Assembly (NCBI RefSeq): GCF_000612505.1
Contig: NZ_CP004078.1
Span: 1,910,001 to 1,974,000, forward strand
Reading direction: 5' to 3'
Source of the DNA: Paenibacillus sabinae T27
Lineage (GTDB): Bacteria > Bacillota > Bacilli > Paenibacillales > Paenibacillaceae
Length of the DNA stretch: 64,000 nucleotides
The position numbers and the translations under genes were made by a program. The notes beneath the pieces are model-generated. The model saw nothing but the letters and a program-made list of their open reading frames with translations. It ran no database searches and was not told where the DNA came from. The stretch's first letter is position 1, and every line of letters starts with the position of its first letter. This document shows, piece by piece, positions 39,026-46,646 of the stretch.

Positions 39026-39367
39026 TCACAAGGAACTGGACGCTTGTTCCAAGAGCTTCGTCAATAGTTCGTAGTCAACCGTCTGACCATCACGGATTTT
39101 GATCGTCTTTCTTTCAGAAGGGCCTTCAAACAAACCATCCGGCAATATGAGACCAGCGGCGTTAAAGATTGTAAAACTTACGGTTTCCTTTGCTGTCGTG
39201 ATCACAGCAGCATATTTGCCATTTTTCAAAAAATGAGGTTTGCGGTATTGAATCCGTTCCTCTACACCCGGAATCGATACGTGTACGATCTGTCGAAGCT
39301 GGTTGCACACATTGGCCTGCCACGATTGATTTACATTGTTAATAAAGTCGGTCACTTCCTGGTTCAT
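39026..39367 (-). CDS. DUF1801 domain protein (YdhG/frataxin-like fold)
   Basis: A 113-residue protein starting MNQEVTDFINNVNQSWQANV, with IPGVEERIQYRKPHFLKNGKYAAVI and TVSFTIFNAAGL. These are features of the DUF1801 family, which has a frataxin-like fold and which some authors link to iron handling. AGAGGAG precedes the ATG. It lies 29 nt after the first DUF998 gene of the same operon. The actual role is not known. Confidence 0.8.
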   Translation of the reverse strand: MNQEVTDFINNVNQSWQANVCNQLRQIVHVSIPGVEERIQYRKPHFLKNGKYAAVITTAKETVSFTIFNAAGLILPDGLFEGPSERKTIKIRDGQTVDYELLTKLLEQASSSL

Positions 39368-39396
39368 AGAATCTCCTCTTTCGTTGATATTTTGAT

Positions 39397-40047
39397 TTAC
39401 TTGTTATCCAGTAGACGAAGGGTTAGAAGCACGATCCACAGGCACCCTGCAGCCATAGAAATCCGTTCAAAGAGACCGCTTGGCGCACTCGGCATCACAT
39501 TGGAGAAGTCCAAGGCAACAAAAACGCTGCATAGAACAAAAGATGCGAATACGGCGACTGCCGAGAGAATGGAATAAATTCTCCATCTTTTCCAATCAGG
39601 GCTTTCCTTGAATTTACTTGACATGGCAAGGCAAACGGCAATTAATGAACCAAATACCATCGTTCCTCCGATATCGTGGATTTGGCCTGATACGCTGCGG
39701 CTTGCCGGTATACCGGGAGGCCAGTCCAGCCCTGGGTCTATGGGGAATAAGGCAGCGATCAGCAACCCTAATCCGAACGTTCCCATAAAAATGGAGCCCC
39801 ACACCGCGCCCTTGCCTGAGTGAATGGTTAATCTAAGCACGATGGCAAAAACGATAATCAACGTTCCGGAGAGAAGCAGATTCCATGTCCCAAGCCAGCC
39901 TCGCTCGCCCAGACTCTGATGACTGATCCAATGGCGAACAGGGTTGAATTCTGGTCTTGTCAATGCGTCAACTGTAGCTACAACATTAAGGGAAATCGGA
40001 GCAATAATTCCCAACTTCAACAATCTTTTGTTCCATACTGTAGACAT
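39397..40047 (-). CDS. DUF998 family membrane protein, first gene of the operon
   Basis: A 216-residue protein with six hydrophobic segments, starting MSTVWNKRLLKLGIIAPISL and containing TRPEFNPVRHWISHQSLGERG, similar in layout to the second DUF998 protein at 38312-38992 (both have the PEF..xxxxS..xxGxxG pattern and DP in a central loop). The two are probably distant paralogues. It diverges from marR across a perfect palindrome, so it is probably MarR-controlled. Confidence 0.8.
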   Translation of the reverse strand: MSTVWNKRLLKLGIIAPISLNVVATVDALTRPEFNPVRHWISHQSLGERGWLGTWNLLLSGTLIIVFAIVLRLTIHSGKGAVWGSIFMGTFGLGLLIAALFPIDPGLDWPPGIPASRSVSGQIHDIGGTMVFGSLIAVCLAMSSKFKESPDWKRWRIYSILSAVAVFASFVLCSVFVALDFSNVMPSAPSGLFERISMAAGCLWIVLLTLRLLDNK

Positions 40048-40110
40048 CTGTTCACATCTCCATTAAAATTTTCTGTTAGATTGAAATGTGTTATAATCGT
40101 ACCATATATC

Positions 40111-40132
40111 TTATCTTACTAAACTAAGATAA
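40111..40132. promoter_or_regulatory. Perfect palindrome, likely MarR operator
   Basis: TTATCTTA at 40111-40118 and TAAGATAA at 40125-40132 are exact inverted copies around 6 nt. The site lies in the 111-bp gap between the divergent marR and DUF998 operon, placed to control both. Confidence 0.75.
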
Positions 40133-40158
40133 ATAAATCATATTCGGAGCTGGTATTT

Positions 40159-40617
40159 ATGTCAAGCAAACTTTCTGCCCTCTCTCCAATTCAACGAGAG
40201 CTTCTTGCCGCATTACGCCAAAACAGCACAAATACCATATTGTTTGACACATCCATTGCGGAATCGTACGGTCTTAACGCTACAGATCATAAATGTTTGG
40301 ATCACATCATACGAAACGGCCCCCTAACGGCAGGACAAATTACAGATTATACCGGGTTGACGACAGGTGCAGTGACCGGAATAATCAATCGGCTGGAGAA
40401 AGCTGGATATGTAAAGCGGGAGAAGGACCCGGAGGATAAAAGAAAAGTTCTTGTTCACAAAGTTCCATCAAAATTACAACATATCGACGCCAAATTTGAA
40501 GCTGCCTTGAACGATACGATTCAAATTTTATGTAAATATTCAGATGAAGAATTATCCGTCATCTTGGATTTTGTCAATCGGTGCAACACGATGATACAAA
40601 CCCATATGGCAAAGTAA
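40159..40617 (+). CDS. MarR family transcriptional regulator
   Basis: A 152-residue winged-helix regulator with NGPLTAGQITDYTGLTTGAVTGI (recognition helix region), INRLEKAGYVKREKDPEDKR (wing) and long flanking helices for dimerisation. The ribosome site CGGAGC is modest. It most likely binds the palindrome at 40111-40132 and represses itself and the divergent DUF998 operon. The ligand is unknown. Confidence 0.9.
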   Translation: MSSKLSALSPIQRELLAALRQNSTNTILFDTSIAESYGLNATDHKCLDHIIRNGPLTAGQITDYTGLTTGAVTGIINRLEKAGYVKREKDPEDKRKVLVHKVPSKLQHIDAKFEAALNDTIQILCKYSDEELSVILDFVNRCNTMIQTHMAK

Positions 40618-40640
40618 TTAATATTTTTCGGATGGCAGAA

Positions 40641-40686
40641 ATAGATCGCTACCTTTATCTTTATCGAGGGCGGTCTATTTTTTTTG
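40641..40686 (+). terminator. Rho-independent terminator after marR
   Basis: ATAGATCGC at 40641-40649 pairs with GCGGTCTAT at 40670-40678 (one G-U), then a run of T. The stem is nearly the same as that of the terminator at 57131-57174. Confidence 0.85.
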
Positions 40687-40740
40687 AGGTAAGACAGCAG
40701 TTCATCGGCTTAAATTAAGAAAATGAAAAACCGCTTGATA

Positions 40741-40782
40741 AACTAATGTAATTAGTTTAAAATAAAACTAATATCATTAGTT
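40741..40782. promoter_or_regulatory. Two identical dyads AACTAAT-N3-ATTAGTT
   Basis: AACTAAT-GTA-ATTAGTT at 40741-40757 and AACTAAT-ATC-ATTAGTT at 40766-40782 are perfect 7-bp dyads with centres 25 bp apart. They end 29 nt before the start of the broken membrane-protein gene. They look like tandem operators for a dimeric repressor (TetR or MarR type). They do not match the palindrome next to marR, so a different regulator is likely. Confidence 0.7.
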
Positions 40783-40811
40783 TGTTAATTAACTTAAGGG
40801 AGGAATTATTC

Positions 40812-41396
40812 ATGAATCTTAACGTATCCATTCGTGAATTCGGAAGCTTTGCTTCCATCGTATAGGGACTGCTTCTGTTTGCCGCGCATTTACTCGAAGA
40901 GATTTCATCGAGCGTCACCTTAATTGTGATTGCCAAGAACCTCGTATTGGTTGCACATTTGATGATGGTATTTGCCCTGATATCCATTTACGAAAACCAT
41001 ACGAGAACAAGACGATTCGGTATGCTCAGTCTACTATTCTCAACATTTGGCACGATGTTCGTGTCGGTGATTGTTCTCGTTGAGATAGTAGGCGTTTCGA
41101 GCACAGCAGCCGCAGCGGTACTTAAGGCTCCTGAGATACAGTGGATTGTAACCTCTGGTCCGCTTCTGTTTGTCTTCGGTATGTTGATTCTTGGCGTCCA
41201 GTTAATAAAATCGGGAACTCACGCCAAGCAAGCTGGTATATTTCTGATTCTTGGAACGATTGTTTTTGCTGCAGCGGGTTACACGAGTAGCGCGGCCTCA
41301 ATATTCGTTATTGCGGGTTCCGCTTTAACTTCTGCCGGGTTTATCCTGTTGGGGAATCTTTTAAGACAAGCGAAACCTGCTTCAGCGTTTGCATAA
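40812..41396 (+). pseudogene. Membrane protein gene interrupted by an in-frame amber codon
   Basis: ATG at 40812 follows a strong AGGGAGGAA and encodes MNLNVSIREFGSFASIV, then TAG at 40863-40865. The same frame continues as GLLLFAAHLLEEISSS and on to a 41396 stop with about five hydrophobic segments. A CAG to TAG change would explain it. The part from GTG 40926 (156 residues) could still be made, but lacks the first membrane helix. The family is not recognised. Tandem operators precede it. Confidence 0.72.
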
Positions 41397-41437
41397 CATC
41401 ACCCTCGGCGTGACATGCAAAGGGATGTGACCTATTG

Positions 41438-41563
41438 TTGCTTATTTTCGAACGATTGAATCGTTATCTTCCAGAAAAGGCCATTTCGGGTATTGAATCG
41501 GACCGATACGGCAATATCATCGATTATCGCGTCGTATTGCAGGAACCGCGACACCTAAAGTAG
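41438..41563 (+). pseudogene. Possible gene remnant
   Basis: A TTG-initiated frame of 41 residues (LLIFERLNRYLPEKAISGIE, then SDRYGNIIDYRVVLQEPRHL) looks protein-like in composition, with no ribosome site. It is probably a fragment of a larger decayed gene. A sensible parent family was not recognised. It is followed by a terminator; 41658-41850 shows only AT-rich sequence. Confidence 0.3.
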
Positions 41564-41626
41564 ATCGAATTCGCCTCCAATGATGCGATTAAGGGCTTGA
41601 CCCCACAAGGCGCCCCACAATGACTG

Positions 41627-41657
41627 AAGACCTTCTGAATGCAGAGGTCTTTTTATT
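41627..41657 (+). terminator. Rho-independent terminator
   Basis: AAGACCT at 41627-41633 pairs with AGGTCTT at 41645-41651 and a T-rich tail follows. It probably served the decayed unit upstream. Confidence 0.7.
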
Positions 41658-41881
41658 TTATACAAAGACTTTTGACCACGTTAAAGGAGTATGAAATATC
41701 AGAGTTTTAAATTAAAGGATAACACTGAAAACTAAATTTAATACTGTAGCTAAAAGTGTAAATATACCTTGATTGATGTATGTAAAATAACCAATTCATT
41801 TTGTAAACTTATCTGGACTGAGCGATTGCTTGCTCTACAGCGGATTGATGAATCCGCACAAATGACAGGAGGTGATTGATA

Positions 41882-43108
41882 TTGAGTCCTTATTTGACAT
41901 CAGCAACGCAAAGGGCCGCGAGCGGAGTTTCTTCTGCTCGTCTTCCGTGGGCCGGATTATTAGCCCTTGCCATGGCAGGGTTTATCTGTATCCTCACAGA
42001 GACGCTTCCAGCCGGTTTGCTTCCCCAGATCGGCGGGGGACTTGGAGTCTCGGAGGCGGCTGCCGGCCAGCTTGTCACTTCGTATGCAATCGGCTCCCTG
42101 CTCGCCGCAATTCCCTTAACAACCGCAACACGAGGTTGGAGGAGGCGGCCGCTTCTCTTGCTGTGTATTATCGGTTTTCTCGTGTTCAACAGCGTTACTG
42201 CACTATCCTCTATCTATATGCTGACTCTGGTTGCCCGTTTCTTGGCTGGAGTTTCTGCAGGTGTCTTGTGGGGAATGACAGCAGGCTATGCCCGGCGTAT
42301 GGTGCCCGATATCCTCAAAGGTAAGGCCATGGCGGTGGCGATGGTCGGCACACCTCTCGCTCTAGCGCTTGGTGTTCCAGCCGGAACATTCCTCGGCGTT
42401 CTTATTGGCTGGCGCTCTGTTTTTGCCATCATGTCGCTGCTGGCGGCGCTACTCATTGCTTGGGTGCTCTGGAAGATGCCGGACTTCTCTGGTCAGGCCG
42501 CTGATAAGAGACTCCCCCTTCGCCAAGTCATCATCTTGCCGGGGGTGCGGCCCGTATTGATTGTAGTACTGGCATGGGTGTTGTCTCATAACATTTTGTA
42601 CACGTATATTGCGCCTTACCTTGCCCAGGCCGGACTTGCCCGGCGTGTTGACTTGATGCTGCTTAATTTCGGTGTTACGTCGGTTGCCGGAATCTGGATA
42701 ATCGGACTGTTGATTGATCGTATGCAGCGTTTATTGGTATTGATCAGCCTTGCGGGTTTCGCATTAGCATCCCTTCTTCTTGGCACAAGCAGTCAGCCCG
42801 TTGTGATTTATTTAGCGGTATCGGTCTGGGGACTTACGTTTGGCGGAGCGGCTACACTGCTGCAGACGGCAATAGCTGACGCAGCTGGCGAGAATGCGGA
42901 TACGGCTCAATCGATGCTGGTGACAGTATGGAATCTGGCCATCGGCGGTGGCGGGATAATCGGCGCTATTTTACTCGAAACCCTAGGCGTTCGATCCTTT
43001 CCGTGGGCCTTGTTTCTGCTGCTGCTCCTCGCACTGCTTGTTGTCTGGCGGGCACAAGAATACGGATTTCCTTACACTTCTTCGAGAGAAGGAATGAGAA
43101 ATTTATAA
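41882..43108 (+). CDS. MFS efflux transporter (AraJ/PbuE-like, DHA1)
   Basis: A 408-residue permease with 12 hydrophobic segments. It shows ETLPAGLLPQIGGGLGVSEAAAGQLVTSYA, the common N-terminal pattern of sugar/nucleoside and drug efflux MFS proteins (AraJ, PbuE, YdhP), and motif ARFLAGVSAGVLWGMTAGYA. AGGAGGTGAT at 41867-41876 favours the TTG at 41882 (MSPYLTSATQ) over the TTG at 41876. Its 3' end overlaps the convergent Lrp gene by 37 nt. The substrate is unknown. Confidence 0.85.
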   Translation: MSPYLTSATQRAASGVSSARLPWAGLLALAMAGFICILTETLPAGLLPQIGGGLGVSEAAAGQLVTSYAIGSLLAAIPLTTATRGWRRRPLLLLCIIGFLVFNSVTALSSIYMLTLVARFLAGVSAGVLWGMTAGYARRMVPDILKGKAMAVAMVGTPLALALGVPAGTFLGVLIGWRSVFAIMSLLAALLIAWVLWKMPDFSGQAADKRLPLRQVIILPGVRPVLIVVLAWVLSHNILYTYIAPYLAQAGLARRVDLMLLNFGVTSVAGIWIIGLLIDRMQRLLVLISLAGFALASLLLGTSSQPVVIYLAVSVWGLTFGGAATLLQTAIADAAGENADTAQSMLVTVWNLAIGGGGIIGAILLETLGVRSFPWALFLLLLLALLVVWRAQEYGFPYTSSREGMRNL

Positions 43109-43512
43109 TCGATCGGTGAAGACATGACAATCAGGATCGTATAGGTTCCATACTTGTCGCACTGATTGCCAAACTCTTCGAGAGCGCGTGTAGAGTCGGT
43201 CTGTACTTTTAATAAATAATTGTGTTCTCCGCTGATGCGGTGGCACTCGGCAACATGGGGAGATGTACGGACGAAATCAAGAAAGGCATAGCAGTCTCTA
43301 GTCCGAAATAACATATAGGCTGCTGTGTTTTTTCCAATATTTTCAGGATTGATGATTGTGCGATACTCTTCGATCACGCCTTTTTCTTCCATTCGTCTGA
43401 CCCGTTCCGTTACGGCAGGCTGGGACAAACCCACGCTTTTACCCAGCTCTGTCATTGAAATTCTTGCCTGATTTTGAAGATGGAAGAGGATTTGCTTGTC
43501 CACATGATCCAT
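43072..43512 (-). CDS. Lrp/AsnC family transcriptional regulator
   Basis: A 146-residue regulator with an N-terminal helix-turn-helix (MDHVDKQILFHLQNQARISM, then LGKSVGLSQPAVTERVRRME) and a RAM-type ligand domain (HRISGEHNYLLKVQT). AAAGGAGGA precedes the ATG. It is divergent from the serine hydrolase gene across 140 nt and overlaps tail-to-tail with the MFS gene, so these three probably form a functional group. Confidence 0.92.
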   Translation of the reverse strand: MDHVDKQILFHLQNQARISMTELGKSVGLSQPAVTERVRRMEEKGVIEEYRTIINPENIGKNTAAYMLFRTRDCYAFLDFVRTSPHVAECHRISGEHNYLLKVQTDSTRALEEFGNQCDKYGTYTILIVMSSPIDYKFLIPSLEEV

Positions 43513-43652
43513 TATGAATATCCTCCTTTAAAATTAAGGTCATTTAAAGAAAATTTCTTTTATTGCTCTGTGTAATTATCATAATGGATTGATTCTGATA
43601 TGTAAAATGAGTGATTTAATTAATTTATGAAAGTTAGAAAGGATGGCTGCAA

Positions 43653-44831
43653 ATGAGCAAATACGAACTAAATAAGAGAGATACAGAAGCGCTGCAGGCA
43701 CATATAGATGAAGTCATTGATCGTACACTTGCCGAAAAAAGGCTGGTTGGCGCTGTTGTCCAAGTTACGCTTAACGGAATGGAGTGTTATAACCGTGCTG
43801 CCGGATATGCAGATCGTGAACACAACCGGTTCATGCAAAATAATACTCTATTCCGGCTTGCTTCCGTATCCAAACCGATCGTTTCCACGGCTGCCCTGGT
43901 GCTTGTATCGCAAGGCCGTCTGGGGTTGGATGACCGCGTGGACAGATGGCTGCCCGAGTTTCGCCCCCGTTTGCAAAATGGCGAATTTGCTGCCATCACC
44001 ATTCGGCATTTGTTGACTCACACGGCAGGGTTGACCTACCGTTTCTTCCAGAAGGAACATGATTCATATGAGAACGCCGGAGTATCGGACGGTATGGATC
44101 AGGCTGGCATTTCATTGGAAGAAAATTTGCGGCGCATTGCTTCCGTACCGCTGCTCTATAAGCCTGGTACCCAGTGGAAATATTCCATTGCAACAGATGT
44201 GCTCGGTGCGGTCATTGCCAGATCCGCCGATGCCCCGCTGGGCGAAGCCGTTCGCTCTCTTGTGACTGAACCCCTTGGCATGATGGATACCGGGTTTATT
44301 GCCGTTGATCCCCTAAGGCTGTCCGCTGCCTATGCCAACGATTTTTCTGAGCCGCGCCGGCTGCTTGATTCTGACCACATTCCATTCATAGAAGGTACTT
44401 CGGGGTTCAGGCTTGCTCCCGGCCGAGCGCTTGATCAAACGGCGTATCCTTCAGGCGGAGCTGGCATGGTTGGCAGCGCGGGCGACTTTATGCGGCTGTT
44501 GGAAACGCTGCGAAAAGGCGGAGCGCCTTTATTGCCGGAGAAGCTGGTTCGGGAAATGACCACCAACCAGATTGGCAATCTTCCAATGGCCTACTGGCCA
44601 GGGCGCGGGTTCGGGTTAGGTATTACCGTGTTAAAAGATCCGGTGGCCGCTCAAACATCCGAATCGCCGGGAACTTGGCGCATGGGCGGAACTTACGGGC
44701 ATTCCTGGTTCGTTGATCCCGTCAAGCAAATAAGCGTCGTGGCGTTTACCAATACCGCGCTGGAAGGCATGTCGGGCCAGTTCACGATAGATCTTTGTGA
44801 AGCGGTTTATGAAGGTCTTGGGAAGTCATAA
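43653..44831 (+). CDS. Serine hydrolase, beta-lactamase class C/esterase EstB type
   Basis: A 392-residue protein with the SxxK motif SVSK (Ser71, Lys74), a Tyr177 in WKYSIATD where the family has YxN, and GGTYGHSWFVDP for the third motif. There is no signal peptide, so a cytoplasmic esterase or D-amino-acid/peptide hydrolase is more likely than a secreted beta-lactamase. AAAGGATGG lies upstream of the ATG. Its promoter region faces that of the Lrp gene. Confidence 0.87.
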   Translation: MSKYELNKRDTEALQAHIDEVIDRTLAEKRLVGAVVQVTLNGMECYNRAAGYADREHNRFMQNNTLFRLASVSKPIVSTAALVLVSQGRLGLDDRVDRWLPEFRPRLQNGEFAAITIRHLLTHTAGLTYRFFQKEHDSYENAGVSDGMDQAGISLEENLRRIASVPLLYKPGTQWKYSIATDVLGAVIARSADAPLGEAVRSLVTEPLGMMDTGFIAVDPLRLSAAYANDFSEPRRLLDSDHIPFIEGTSGFRLAPGRALDQTAYPSGGAGMVGSAGDFMRLLETLRKGGAPLLPEKLVREMTTNQIGNLPMAYWPGRGFGLGITVLKDPVAAQTSESPGTWRMGGTYGHSWFVDPVKQISVVAFTNTALEGMSGQFTIDLCEAVYEGLGKS

Positions 44832-44998
44832 AACGGGGGTTTGAAAGTGAAGCGAAGGGGAAGTGTTATAATCAGCGTGTAAAACCGTAATTTTGCAGGT
44901 CGCCAATTGTTTTTTTTGATGTTATCTATGTTTACATATAGTACAGCAGGGTATGAGAGTCAAATGTGACCATGAATCTAATGTGGGAAATAAATTAG

Positions 44999-45024
44999 GC
45001 CCTTGGCATGACGCCAGGGCTTTT
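44999..45024 (+). terminator. Terminator after the serine hydrolase gene
   Basis: GCCCTTGGC at 44999-45007 pairs with GCCAGGGC at 45013-45020 with one bulged base, then TTTTG. It lies about 170 nt after the stop; the sequence between shows nothing recognisable. Confidence 0.6.
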
Positions 45025-45045
45025 GTCAAATCTTCATTGTCTTTT

Positions 45046-45095
45046 CTTTACCCACAAGAAGGCCAATTGTTCAAGTGCTCCTCTTGTGGGTAAAG
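45046..45095. repeat. Perfect 14-bp inverted repeat
   Basis: CTTTACCCACAAGA at 45046-45059 and TCTTGTGGGTAAAG at 45082-45095 are exact inverted copies with a 22-nt loop. No clear T-run follows on either strand. It lies just downstream of sspH, so it may be an unusual terminator or mRNA 3' end. Confidence 0.75.
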
Positions 45096-45119
45096 TTTAA
45101 AACATAGGCAAGCGGCGGA

Positions 45120-45299
45120 TTAATGCTCGATCAGGTTTCCGACGGGGACCGTTTGCTCGTTTTCCGGCTGATTCAAAGGATAGATTCTGGCCATGCCGGT
45201 GTTTCCATCCACATGCTGGATATAGATGGGCGTCCCTTCAAAGGTTACATTTTCCATAATCGGCGAAGCCGCAATCTCTTGAGCTCTTTGCGTATTCAT
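45120..45299 (-). CDS. sspH: H-type small acid-soluble spore protein
   Basis: A 59-residue protein starting MNTQRAQEIAASP, with GTPIYIQHVDGNTGMARIYP and ending TVPVGNLIEH, the pattern of the minor SASP SspH. The frame is open to 45344, but AAGGAGGG (complement of 45307-45314) places the start at 45299. A sigma-G-like promoter lies upstream. It is made in the forespore. Confidence 0.92.
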   Translation of the reverse strand: MNTQRAQEIAASPIMENVTFEGTPIYIQHVDGNTGMARIYPLNQPENEQTVPVGNLIEH

Positions 45300-45335
45300 G
45301 GTTATACCCTCCTTCAATTTTCGGATAACAAGGAG

Positions 45336-45365
45336 TAGTGTCACATAAGATGAAGGGATTTATGC
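45336..45365 (-). promoter_or_regulatory. Sigma-G-like promoter of sspH
   Basis: On the minus strand GCATA (complement of 45361-45365), 18 nt, then GACACTA (complement of 45336-45342). The -35 is a good match and the -10 matches five of the seven CATNHTA positions. Confidence 0.4.
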
Positions 45366-45460
45366 ACCAAGCTCCAGTTTGCAGATTTTTCCGTTAGAGA
45401 TATTGAGATGAGTCTGCTATTCTATAGGACGGAACTTGAAATAGTAGGAGGACATCCCAG

Positions 45461-46516
45461 ATGAGACCAAAGTTGAACCGAATGTTTTTTTTCCTCTTAG
45501 TACCATTTTTATTGGTTGCCGCGAGCTTTCCCGCGTCCGCCCATGCAGAAGAGTCTGCTCTTCTAGATAAGTATTATCCTTCCGACATTGAAGACCACTG
45601 GGCTTATGACGCGCTGGATAATTTCGTCAATGCCAACTGGCTGAGCGGCTATGCCGATGCCGATGGCACGATCTACATAAAGCCGAATCATAATATCACC
45701 CGCGCCGAGTTCGTAACGATTCTTGTGAATGCGGCCGGTCTGACCAGCAGTCAGCAAGGTAAAACCTTCACGGACGTGAAGGCTGGAAAATGGTACGCCG
45801 ATCCGATCCGGATCGCCAGCTCGCTCGGTGTCGTCGGCGGCATCAGTCCTACGGAATTCGGTCCCGACCGGCCGATCACCCGGGGAGAGATTGCGGTTAT
45901 GGTGGTTAACGCTTTTTCATCTACCGTTAAGTTCGACGGACAACCCAAAACCTTTACGGATGTTCCACAATATTACGCGAAGACAGCCATTCAAAAAGCC
46001 AGTCAGGCCGGCATCGTGACCGGAATGACCGAGACCGAATTCAAGCCGTTTAGCCGCGCTACCCGCGCTCAAGCGGTTGTCATGCTGGAACGCTCGCTGA
46101 AGCTGCAGCAGGGGAACCTGCCGGCCGCACAGGATTTGATTGATCTTGCCGCCAAAGCGGACAAGGAAGAAACGCAGCTTATGATAAACAAGAAGTATGA
46201 TGATCTTGAGCGGATTTTTCTGAAGTATTACACAGGCTACCAGTTCGCTTACAACATGTCTTCCCTGACCGAGATCAATCAAATGGCCGCCGTGGGCGGA
46301 ACGATCGACATTGAAGTCGTAAAAGCTCCAACCTTCGTCGTTACCGAGCGTTCGGACCGTCTTGCGGTATTGGATTCGGTATATGGAGAGATCAAAATGA
46401 AAATATCGAACGGCGAAAATACCTATGAAGACACGATCAAGACAGACGGCCAATATATGCTGAAGAAAATGGCGGACAACAGCTGGAAAATCTACGCCAT
46501 TCTCACGGGCGAATAA
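45461..46516 (+). CDS. Secreted S-layer homology (SLH) domain protein
   Basis: A 351-residue protein with a signal peptide (FFFLLVPFLLVAASFPASAHA, cleavage after about residue 29). Three SLH repeats follow (about 35-95, 96-155, 156-220), with DHWAYDALDNFV, ITRAEFVTILVNA, ITRGEIAVMVVNAF and ATRAQAVVMLER. SLH domains bind pyruvylated cell-wall polymer. The C-terminal 130 residues have no recognised domain. GGAGGA lies upstream of the ATG, and a terminator follows. Confidence 0.93.
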   Translation: MRPKLNRMFFFLLVPFLLVAASFPASAHAEESALLDKYYPSDIEDHWAYDALDNFVNANWLSGYADADGTIYIKPNHNITRAEFVTILVNAAGLTSSQQGKTFTDVKAGKWYADPIRIASSLGVVGGISPTEFGPDRPITRGEIAVMVVNAFSSTVKFDGQPKTFTDVPQYYAKTAIQKASQAGIVTGMTETEFKPFSRATRAQAVVMLERSLKLQQGNLPAAQDLIDLAAKADKEETQLMINKKYDDLERIFLKYYTGYQFAYNMSSLTEINQMAAVGGTIDIEVVKAPTFVVTERSDRLAVLDSVYGEIKMKISNGENTYEDTIKTDGQYMLKKMADNSWKIYAILTGE

Positions 46517-46524
46517 CTGGCAAG

Positions 46525-46562
46525 AACCGGGGGTTCCATCGGAATCTCCGGTTTTGTTTTTT
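46525..46562 (+). terminator. Rho-independent terminator after the SLH gene
   Basis: A 13-bp stem from 46525-46537 with 46541-46553 (two G-U pairs), a 3-nt loop, then TTTGTTTTTT. Confidence 0.9.
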
Positions 46563-46646
46563 CAGCTTGTGAAAAAAGTACATATATTAAATGAAAAATG
46601 AATAGTAAAATACAAGTATACTGAGTCAGGCAGGAGCGAAATATAC

